Below, in pieces: positions 44,724 through 51,702 of a DNA stretch of 64,000 nucleotides. Within the stretch, counting starts at the first letter, position 1; each line of letters begins with the position of its first letter. Below the pieces are notes generated by a model. It made no database searches. It worked only from the letters and a program-made list of their open reading frames with translations, and was not told where the DNA came from. This DNA comes from Candidatus Nanopelagicales bacterium. Its GTDB lineage: Bacteria; Actinomycetota; Actinomycetes; S36-B12; GCA-2699445. The stretch is taken from contig JBAOHO010000026.1 in NCBI GenBank assembly GCA_037045355.1, positions 372,001-436,000 of the forward strand. The letters run 5' to 3'. Position numbers and translations under genes: made by a program.

Positions 44724-44744
44724 CGGGGGCGCCCGACGCCGCAC

Positions 44745-45503
44745 ATGTCCTCACTGACCCGCCGTGACTACGGCGCCGAAGTCGTCGTAGTCCTGTGGGT
44801 TTCCCTGGGTGCGTCCGCCATCCGAGCGGGTCTGGCGCTGGTGGAGCGGCTCACCGCGGGCGTTCCGCTGGCTGACCAGACGGCCACACTCGTTGCGCCG
44901 GTGACACCAGACCGACCGTGGTTGGACTTCGCCTACCAGGTGTCGTTCATCGTGCTCCCCCTCGGAGCCGTGGCCTTGGTGTGGTACCTGCTTCATCGTT
45001 CGGGGGACTCGTTCGCCGTCATCGGATTCGATCTGACCCAGCCGCGCCGCGATCTGGTGCGTGGAGTGGCGCTGGCTGCGATCGTCGGCGGCGCCGGACT
45101 GATCTTCTATCTGGTGGCGTTCCGCGCCGGTTTAAGTGTCTCGATCGCGGCCGCCGAGGTATCCGGGATGTGGTGGCAGTGGCCGGTGCTGCTAGCGCAG
45201 GCGCTGATGAACTCGGTGCTCGAGGAAGTGGTGATCTTGGGATTCGTCCTGCTTCGCCTGGAGCAGGCCGGGGTGAGCCCTCGATGGGCGATCGTCATTG
45301 CCGCCTTGATCCGGGGCGCGTATCACCTGTACCAAGGCTTCGGCGGTTTCGTCGGGAACGTGGCCATGGGACTGCTGTTCGGGTGGCTGTTCTACCGCTG
45401 GCGGCGTGTGGGTCCGATGGTCGTCGCGCACTTCCTCATCGACGCAGTCGCCTTCGTGGGGTACGCGATGGTGGCGGACCGGGTCGCCTGGCTGCCGGGA
45501 TAG
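44745..45503 (+). CDS. CPBP-family intramembrane metalloprotease
   Basis: A 252-residue protein with about seven to eight helices. The CPBP/Rce1 (ABI) signature is present: LEEVVILGFVLLRL (EE motif), RGAYHLYQGFGG (His in motif 2) and VVAHFLIDAVAF (motif 3). These would form the metal-dependent active site within the membrane. Substrate unknown; bacterial members process peptides or confer bacteriocin immunity. Convergent with ppa, with 18 bp between stops. Confidence 0.88.
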   Translation: MSSLTRRDYGAEVVVVLWVSLGASAIRAGLALVERLTAGVPLADQTATLVAPVTPDRPWLDFAYQVSFIVLPLGAVALVWYLLHRSGDSFAVIGFDLTQPRRDLVRGVALAAIVGGAGLIFYLVAFRAGLSVSIAAAEVSGMWWQWPVLLAQALMNSVLEEVVILGFVLLRLEQAGVSPRWAIVIAALIRGAYHLYQGFGGFVGNVAMGLLFGWLFYRWRRVGPMVVAHFLIDAVAFVGYAMVADRVAWLPG

Positions 45504-45521
45504 CCGTCGTGACCGCAGACC

Positions 45522-46052
45522 CTACTGGGCGGAGGACTCCGCGGGCGTTGCGCCCTCGGTCTCGTGCTCCTCGAACCGCTTGCGAGATGCCATGATCTCG
45601 GCCTCGGCTTCGCTGCGACCCACCCAGGTCGCGCCCTCGACGGACTTGCCGGGCTCGAGGTCCTTGTAGACGTTGAAGAAGTGCTGAATCTCCAGGCGGT
45701 CGAATTCCGACACATGGAAGATGTCGCGCATGTGTTCCTTGCGCGGATCGCTGGCCGGGACACACAGCACCTTGTCGTCGCCGCCTGCTTCGTCCTTCAT
45801 GCGGTACATACCGACCGCGCGGCACTTGATCACGCACCCCGGGAACGTTGGTTCGTCCAGCACCACCAAGGCATCCAGGGGATCGCCATCCAGGCCGAGC
45901 GTGTCATCGATGAAGCCGTAGTCGTGGGGGTACCGTGTCGAGGTGAACAGCAGTCGGTCCAGCCGGATCCGGCCCGTCTTGTGGTCAGCCTCGTACTTGT
46001 TCCGACTCCCGGCCGGGATCTCGATCGTCACGTCGAAGGTCATGGGTTCCAC
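45522..46052 (-). CDS. ppa: Inorganic pyrophosphatase, family I
   Basis: A 176-residue cytosolic enzyme hydrolysing PPi. GTG start with AAGGAG at six bases; an internal ATG four codons later is the alternative. Active-site blocks: E-I-P-x-G-S-R-N-K-Y-E, YPHDYGFIDDT, and the metal-binding DGDPLDALVV. The acidic C-terminal tail beyond residue 160 is lineage-specific. It is divergent from dacB, with about 140 bp between, an arrangement common in actinobacteria. Confidence 0.97.
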   Translation of the reverse strand: MEPMTFDVTIEIPAGSRNKYEADHKTGRIRLDRLLFTSTRYPHDYGFIDDTLGLDGDPLDALVVLDEPTFPGCVIKCRAVGMYRMKDEAGGDDKVLCVPASDPRKEHMRDIFHVSEFDRLEIQHFFNVYKDLEPGKSVEGATWVGRSEAEAEIMASRKRFEEHETEGATPAESSAQ

Positions 46053-46193
46053 GTTGGGCTCCTTATCGGCTCACTCAGGGTCACCCTGCTCCAAATCGAG
46101 CTGCTCAGGGTCGGGCTGGTCAAGAGTCATCTTGGGGGATGAAGAACACTTGTCGCCACCAGAAGGGCCAAACCGAGCGTGGGCGGTCGCGTC

Positions 46194-47546
46194 ATGAGAC
46201 TGGGTCGAGGATCCATCCTGGGGTTCACTCTGGCCGCGGTCGTCGCAGTTCCGGCAGCCATCGCGCCGGCAGGTGCCGACGATGACGAGGCCCCGGTGGT
46301 GTTGACCGCGGTGGACCGCAGTAGTGGCCCGGAACAAGATCCCGCCCAGGTGGCGGCGCGCGTGGACTCGCTGGCCAAGTCGAAGAAGATGGGCGACAAC
46401 GCAGGCACTCTCATCATCGACGCCGAGACCGGGCGACCCCTTTACGACGACGATGGCGGGCTGGCTCTCATCCCCGCGTCGACCAACAAGATCCCCACCG
46501 CCGCGGCTCTGCTGCACTACGGCGGGCCCAACCGCACCCTCCAGACCCGGGTCACCACATCGGGGACAGACATCTACCTCGTGGGCGGCGGCGACCCGCT
46601 GCTCACGTCGCGCAAGGTCAAGGCTCGCCCGGGCGAGCCGGTCTATCCCCGACCTACCTCACTACGTCAGTTGGCGGCGGATACCGCGGCGGCGCTGCGG
46701 ACGCAGGGGTCGGCCACAGTGGCTTTGCGCGTGGACGACAGCCTGTTCGAAGGCCCCGCCTGGGAGCCGACCTGGCCGGAGTACTACCGCACGCAGGGCA
46801 TCGTCGCCCCGGTGTCGGCGCTGATCGTCGATGACGGCCGTGTCGGTGGGGAGTGGGGTCCGATAGCGGAGGATCCCGCGATCGCGGCCGGCGATGTGTT
46901 CGCGGACCTGCTCAAAGCGCGTGGCGTCAAGGTCAGCGGGGTCAAGCGGGACCGATCACCGGAGACCGCGCAGGAGATCGCGTCGGTATCGTCCGCCCCC
47001 GTCTACGAGATGGTGGGGCAGAGCCTCAACACCTCGGACAACCAGACCGCCGAGAACCTGTTCCGGCTCGCCGGTCGTTACGCCGGGTTCGGCGGATCCT
47101 TCGACGGCGGCGGCAAGGCCGTCACCAAAGCGCTGGAAGAGATGGGTGTCAGTACGGTCATGTCCTCCTTCCGAGACGGCAGCGGTCTCTCGCGGGAGGA
47201 TCGCCTCACCCCGAACCTCCTCACTGAACTCCTCCGTCGCGTGGTTCGGGCGCAGGACGGCCTGTGGCCGATCGCCAGCGGACTCGCCGTGGCGGGAGTC
47301 AGCGGAACGCTCGAGGGCCGGTTCCGGACCATCCAGACCGAACCCGCGGCCGGGTGGCTGCGCGGCAAGACCGGGACCCTGAACTACGTCAGCTCACTGG
47401 CGGGCTTCGTGCAGTCCGAAAGTGGACGCATGCTCGCGTTCGCGTCGATCGCGAATGACGCGAAGTCGCCGTTCGAGGCGGCGGCTCAGATCGACGAGAT
47501 GATGGCCGCAGCTGCGGCCTGCGGCTGTCCCGGCACCTCTCGTTGA
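46194..47546 (+). CDS. dacB: D-alanyl-D-alanine carboxypeptidase/endopeptidase (PBP4)
   Basis: A 450-residue exported PBP4/DacB-family enzyme (S13). Signal peptide ends APAGA. Catalytic motifs: S-x-x-K in IPASTNKIP, S-x-N in NTSDNQTAEN, and K-T-G in RGKTGTLNYVSSLAG. It trims peptidoglycan side chains. The start is taken as the ATG that begins the signal peptide; a GTG 15 bases upstream is possible. First gene of the plus-strand run dacB, metalloprotease, tilS, hpt, nagA. Confidence 0.93.
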   Translation: MRLGRGSILGFTLAAVVAVPAAIAPAGADDDEAPVVLTAVDRSSGPEQDPAQVAARVDSLAKSKKMGDNAGTLIIDAETGRPLYDDDGGLALIPASTNKIPTAAALLHYGGPNRTLQTRVTTSGTDIYLVGGGDPLLTSRKVKARPGEPVYPRPTSLRQLAADTAAALRTQGSATVALRVDDSLFEGPAWEPTWPEYYRTQGIVAPVSALIVDDGRVGGEWGPIAEDPAIAAGDVFADLLKARGVKVSGVKRDRSPETAQEIASVSSAPVYEMVGQSLNTSDNQTAENLFRLAGRYAGFGGSFDGGGKAVTKALEEMGVSTVMSSFRDGSGLSREDRLTPNLLTELLRRVVRAQDGLWPIASGLAVAGVSGTLEGRFRTIQTEPAAGWLRGKTGTLNYVSSLAGFVQSESGRMLAFASIANDAKSPFEAAAQIDEMMAAAAACGCPGTSR

Positions 47547-47564
47547 CCCGCGTAGGCTCAGCCC

Positions 47565-48608
47565 ATGTCGATGGTTGACTGGGACACCGCCACCGCGGTC
47601 GGGCGTCGCTTCGTGCCACCAGGACCTGCGGTCACAGCTGCCGAGGCGGAGGAAGTCGTCGAGTCGCTCACGGCGGCAGCAGCGGCAGCAGTGATCCCTG
47701 TGCGGCAGACCACACGACTGGTGGCCGACCCGGGCACTCATCGAACGGTGGTCGTCGACCGGCCCGCCTGGATCGAGTCCAACATCGCCGGTATGCGCTT
47801 ACTCACGAGTTCGCTGGAGCGGCGGGTCGACGAACGGCGCGACCCGAACTCGTTCTCCGCCACCGCGGGAGGCAAGGCCACCGCTCTGCAGCTCGGCGGC
47901 ATGCTGTCGTGGGTCGCCACCAAGGTCTTGGGTCAGTACGAAGCGATCACTGGTCCAGGTAATCCGGGCCGACTGCTGCTGGTGGCGCCTAACATCGTCG
48001 CCACGGAACAGCAGTTGGACGTGCCCCACGACGACTTCCGCATGTGGGTCTGCCTGCACGAAGAGACCCATCGAGTCCAGTTCGGCGCTGTTCCCTGGCT
48101 CGAAGACCACTTCACCGCGGAAGTCGACACGTTCCTCGCCGGCGTCGAGCTCAGCAACGCCGACGCCCTGCGGCGGGTTGCGGCCATCGCCGCCGCTGTC
48201 TTCGGCGTCTTGCGCGGCGGCTCAGGAGTGAGCATCATCGACGCTGCCCAGACCCCCGCCCAGCGCCAGGTATTCGAACGGATGACTGCCTTCATGTCCC
48301 TGCTCGAAGGTCATGCCGACTACGTCATGGACGCGGTGGGGCCCGAGATCGTCCCCTCGCTCCCGGTGATCCGAAGCCGCTTCGATCAGCGGCGCGAGAA
48401 CCCCGGCGCGGGCGATGGCCTGCTGCGGCGCCTGATGGGTATGGACGCCAAACTGCGGCAATACACGGAGGGTCGCGCCTTCGTGTCTGGAGTCGTCGAC
48501 CGGGAAGGGATCGAGGGCTTCAACCAGGTGTGGGCCGGACCCCAAAACCTGCCCACCACCGCCGAGATCGCCGATCCGGGTGCCTGGGTCGATCGCGTCC
48601 TTTCATGA
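47565..48608 (+). CDS. Zinc-dependent metalloprotease, DUF2342 (F420-associated family)
   Basis: A 347-residue protein with the zincin motif LHEETHRVQF (HExxH), the preceding NSFSATAGGKATALQLGGMLSW block and the DAVGPEIVPSLPVIRSRFDQRR C-terminal block. This is the actinobacterial family often annotated as coenzyme F420 biosynthesis-associated. Its position between dacB and tilS is typical of actinobacteria. The stop overlaps the tilS start (ATGA at 48605-48608), implying coupled translation. The true substrate is unknown. Confidence 0.9.
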   Translation: MSMVDWDTATAVGRRFVPPGPAVTAAEAEEVVESLTAAAAAAVIPVRQTTRLVADPGTHRTVVVDRPAWIESNIAGMRLLTSSLERRVDERRDPNSFSATAGGKATALQLGGMLSWVATKVLGQYEAITGPGNPGRLLLVAPNIVATEQQLDVPHDDFRMWVCLHEETHRVQFGAVPWLEDHFTAEVDTFLAGVELSNADALRRVAAIAAAVFGVLRGGSGVSIIDAAQTPAQRQVFERMTAFMSLLEGHADYVMDAVGPEIVPSLPVIRSRFDQRRENPGAGDGLLRRLMGMDAKLRQYTEGRAFVSGVVDREGIEGFNQVWAGPQNLPTTAEIADPGAWVDRVLS

Positions 48609-49564
48609 GTCGTCGGGTCGGTCCTGCTCTTCATCGACTCCGTCGGGCCGTCGAGACTGAGCTGGCCGATTGTGCGGCTGATCGTTCCATCCTCGTTGCT
48701 TGTTCGGGAGGGCCGGACTCGGTGGCCCTCGCAGCAGCGGCCGCGGCCACCGACCGTCGCATCGGCGCCGTGGTGGTGGACCATTCTCTCCAGTCGGATT
48801 CAGCGCTCGTGGCCACTCGGGCCGCGGACACGTGTCGGTTCTTCGGCCTGGACCCCGTCGATGTCCTGGTCGTCGATGCGCACGGATCCGCTGTTGGTCC
48901 CGAGGCTGCTGCCCGTACGGCGCGGTACGCGGCGATCGACAGTCTGGCGGCCGGCCGCGACGACGCCGTGGTTCTACTGGGGCACACCCGCGACGATCAA
49001 GCCGAGACGGTGTTGCTGGGCCTGGTGCGCGGCTCGGGAACCCGCTCGTTGGCCGGGATGCCCCGAGCGCGGGGCCGGTACCGCAGGCCGATGCTCGACA
49101 TCCCCCGCTCGGTCGTCGCGGCGGCGCTGGCCGAATGTGACGTGGGGACCTGGTCAGACCCCCACAACTCAGACCCACGATTTCTGCGTTCCCGGGTGCG
49201 GAACACCGTCCTGCCCGTGCTCGAGGAACAGCTGGGTCCGGGTGTGACGCAGGCGCTGGCCCGCACCGCCGAACTCGCCCGAGATGACGCCGACGCCTTG
49301 GATGAGTGGGCCCGGCAAACCGGCGCGGAACTTGCGGGCGCCGGCTGGCCGGTCGCGCGGATCGCTGCGTTGCCCCGAGCGATTCGAACCCGGGTCCTGC
49401 GCGGTCTCGCGTTGGATTCAGGGGCCCCGGCGACTGACCTCACATCGAGTCACGTCGCCGACATCGATCGCCTGGTGACCGCCTGGCGCGGCCAGGGTCC
49501 CCTTCATCTGCCGGGGCGCGTGGTTCTCCGGCGCGAGTGTGGCAGGCTCGTGGTCGACGGATGA
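48605..49564 (+). CDS. tilS: tRNA(Ile)-lysidine synthetase
   Basis: A 319-residue enzyme that converts C34 of the CAU-anticodon tRNA-Ile to lysidine. The PP-loop motif VACSGGPDSVALA is at about 30-42, followed by VVVDHSLQ, LGHTRDDQAETVLLGLVRGSG and the SDPHNSDPRFLRSRVRN block. Overlaps the upstream metalloprotease by four bases. The long antisense-free extension upstream of the ATG is the other frame of the preceding gene and is not coding. Confidence 0.95.
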   Translation: MSRRVGPALHRLRRAVETELADCAADRSILVACSGGPDSVALAAAAAATDRRIGAVVVDHSLQSDSALVATRAADTCRFFGLDPVDVLVVDAHGSAVGPEAAARTARYAAIDSLAAGRDDAVVLLGHTRDDQAETVLLGLVRGSGTRSLAGMPRARGRYRRPMLDIPRSVVAAALAECDVGTWSDPHNSDPRFLRSRVRNTVLPVLEEQLGPGVTQALARTAELARDDADALDEWARQTGAELAGAGWPVARIAALPRAIRTRVLRGLALDSGAPATDLTSSHVADIDRLVTAWRGQGPLHLPGRVVLRRECGRLVVDG

Positions 49565-49582
49565 ACCCTGGAACGGAGCGTG

Positions 49583-50125
49583 ATGGAGCCAAACGACATC
49601 GCGGGTGAACTCGCGGAAGTCCTCATCGACGAGGCCACCGTGAACCGGCGGGTCCGGCAATTGGCCGCGGACATCGCCGCGGACCATACCGGCGACTCGT
49701 TGTTGTTCGTCTGCGTCCTCAAGGGCGCGGTCATGTTCCTGGCCGACCTGGCGCGGGCGATACCGGAATCCGTCGAGATGGATTTCATGGCTGTGTCGTC
49801 GTACGGGTACGGGACCAACTCGTCGGGCGTGGTCCGCATCCTGAAAGATCTCGACAGCAACATCGAGGGTCGTCACGTCATCCTCGTCGAGGACATCATC
49901 GACTCGGGGCTGACCCTCAACTGGTTGCTGCGCAATCTGTCTGCCAGGAACCCCGCCAGCCTGGAGGTGTGTGCGCTGCTGCGCAAGCGGGAGGCGCTGA
50001 AGGTCGACCTCGACGTCAAGTACCTGGGATTCGACATCCCCAACGCCTTCGTCGTCGGGTACGGACTGGACTACGCCGAGAAGTACCGGAATCTGCGAGT
50101 GATCGGGACGCTGCCCCCCGCATGA
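49583..50125 (+). CDS. hpt: Hypoxanthine phosphoribosyltransferase
   Basis: 180 residues. GGAG lies ahead of the ATG (a GTG three bases earlier is in frame). The PRPP-binding motif is HVILVEDIIDSGLTL, with VCVLKGAVMFLADL and the flexible-loop SSYGYGTNSSG. It salvages hypoxanthine and guanine to IMP and GMP. In most actinobacteria ftsH follows hpt; here nagA overlaps its stop instead. Confidence 0.95.
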   Translation: MEPNDIAGELAEVLIDEATVNRRVRQLAADIAADHTGDSLLFVCVLKGAVMFLADLARAIPESVEMDFMAVSSYGYGTNSSGVVRILKDLDSNIEGRHVILVEDIIDSGLTLNWLLRNLSARNPASLEVCALLRKREALKVDLDVKYLGFDIPNAFVVGYGLDYAEKYRNLRVIGTLPPA

Positions 50126-51216
50126 GCACGGTCCTGGCGCCTGATCGGATCATCACGCCGCACGCCTCCGCCCGGTGGATCGCCGTCACCGACGGCAGGA
50201 TCGAGGCGTTGGGAACCGACGAACCGCCTCCCGGAGCCGAGCGCGTGTCCGGCACCATGGTCCCCGGGTTCGTGGACATCCACTGCCATGGCGGCGGGGG
50301 CGCCGCCTTCGAATCCGGCGACCCTGAGCAGGCCCGCGTCGCGGCTGACTGCCATCGCCGACATGGCACCACAACTGTGATCGCCTCACTCGTGTCGGCG
50401 TCCACCGAGAACATGGCCCGCCAGATCACCGCATTGGTCCCGCTGTGCCGCGCAGGGGTCATCGCTGGGATTCACCTCGAGGGGCCATGGCTCGCCGATC
50501 GCTTCCGTGGGGCGCACGACCCGACCCAACTGAGGGATCCCTCGCCGGGCGAGCTGGAGACACTGGTGGCGGCGGGTGAGGGCTATGTCCGGATGGTCAC
50601 TCTTGCCCCCGAACGCCCAGGGGCCATCGCCACCATTCGGGAATGTCGGGCGAATTCGGTCGTCGCGGCCATCGGCCACACTGACGCCACCTATGAGCAG
50701 ACCATGGCGGCAATCGACGCCGGCGCGACGGTCGCCACTCACTTGTTCAATGCCATGCGTCGTGTTCATCACCGACATCCCGGTCCCATCCCCGCTTTGA
50801 CCGAGGATCCTCGGGTCACGGTGGAGTTGATCGCTGACGGAGTACACATGGCACCTCCGCTGCTTCACCTCGCGGAGCGGGCGGCGGCCGGGCGGGTCGC
50901 GCTGGTGACAGACGCGATGGCTGCAGCCGGGGAGCCCGACGGCGCCTATGTGCTGGGAGGGCTCGCGGTCGAGGTGATCGACGGGGTCGCCCGACTCGCC
51001 GACGGCGGTGCAATCGCGGGTTCGACGCTGACCCTGGATCGGGCGGTACGCCTGTTCGCCGAAGGCGCGGGTCTGGAGGTGGCCGTGGCGGCCGCTACGG
51101 CCACGCCGGCTCAGGCGTTGGGACTCGATGCCGGGGAACTGGTTGTCGGCGCCCCGGCGGACTTGGTACTCCTGGACGACGACCTGTCCGTTGCGCGCGT
51201 GTGGTCAAGCCGCTGA
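50122..51216 (+). CDS. nagA: N-acetylglucosamine-6-phosphate deacetylase
   Basis: 364 residues; the ATG overlaps the hpt stop (ATGA, 50122-50125). Amidohydrolase fold with the metal ligands seen in PGFVDIHCHGGGG, GIHLEGPWL (Glu), AIGHTDATYEQ and THLFNAMRRVHHR, and the catalytic Asp in VALVTDAMAAAG. It deacetylates GlcNAc-6-P in amino-sugar recycling, so it fits downstream of the cell-wall enzyme dacB. Its 3' end overlaps the convergent DDN-like gene by 12 bp. Confidence 0.93.
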   Translation: MSTVLAPDRIITPHASARWIAVTDGRIEALGTDEPPPGAERVSGTMVPGFVDIHCHGGGGAAFESGDPEQARVAADCHRRHGTTTVIASLVSASTENMARQITALVPLCRAGVIAGIHLEGPWLADRFRGAHDPTQLRDPSPGELETLVAAGEGYVRMVTLAPERPGAIATIRECRANSVVAAIGHTDATYEQTMAAIDAGATVATHLFNAMRRVHHRHPGPIPALTEDPRVTVELIADGVHMAPPLLHLAERAAAGRVALVTDAMAAAGEPDGAYVLGGLAVEVIDGVARLADGGAIAGSTLTLDRAVRLFAEGAGLEVAVAAATATPAQALGLDAGELVVGAPADLVLLDDDLSVARVWSSR

Positions 51217-51672
51217 CAGGGCGAACAACTTGATCTCTCGGCCCGCTCGGCCCCGATAGGCCAGGTAGGCAGGCCAGATCTCCGACATGGCTTGCCAGAT
51301 CCGCTCGCGCTCGTCGGGGTCGGTCACCATGCGCGCGACCATCTCCTGGGGCAGATCCTTGATGGTCACAGTTGCCTTCGGGTCAGCCTCCAGATTCAGT
51401 GCCCACGCCGGGTGGTTCTTCTGCCCGAAGTTCGACCCGACCAGGATGAGGTCACCGTCGAGTTCGCCGTAGAGCAACGTGACGGTCCGCTTCTGGCCGG
51501 ATTTCCGCCCGGTGGTGGTCACGAGGCACTGGGGAAGTCCGTAGTTGCCCAGCAATCCGAATTTCCCTCCGGTCCTCTGGATCACCTTGGCATCGAGCGG
51601 AGCCACACGGGCCGCTGTCCACGCGAACCAGCGCTGATGTCCCAACCACCGCATCACATCCCGGTATTGCAT
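51205..51672 (-). CDS. F420-dependent nitroreductase-family (DDN-like) oxidoreductase
   Basis: A 155-residue protein of the deazaflavin-dependent nitroreductase family (PF04075). Typical blocks: LPQCLVTTTGRKSGQKRTVTLLY, LVGSNFGQKNHPAWALNL and EADPKATVTI, which bind the F420 phosphate and deazaflavin in DDN homologs. It reduces hydrophobic substrates at the expense of F420H2. Its presence implies that the organism makes F420. Stop-to-stop overlap with nagA. Confidence 0.9.
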   Translation of the reverse strand: MQYRDVMRWLGHQRWFAWTAARVAPLDAKVIQRTGGKFGLLGNYGLPQCLVTTTGRKSGQKRTVTLLYGELDGDLILVGSNFGQKNHPAWALNLEADPKATVTIKDLPQEMVARMVTDPDERERIWQAMSEIWPAYLAYRGRAGREIKLFALSAA

Positions 51673-51702
51673 GCGGGAACCCTACCGTCCGAAGATCGCG
51701 CG

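Noticed and set aside
48044..48604. Extended upstream start for tilS giving a 506-residue protein
   Set aside because: The extension is an Arg-rich out-of-frame reading of the preceding metalloprotease. The ATG overlapping that gene's stop gives the normal family length.
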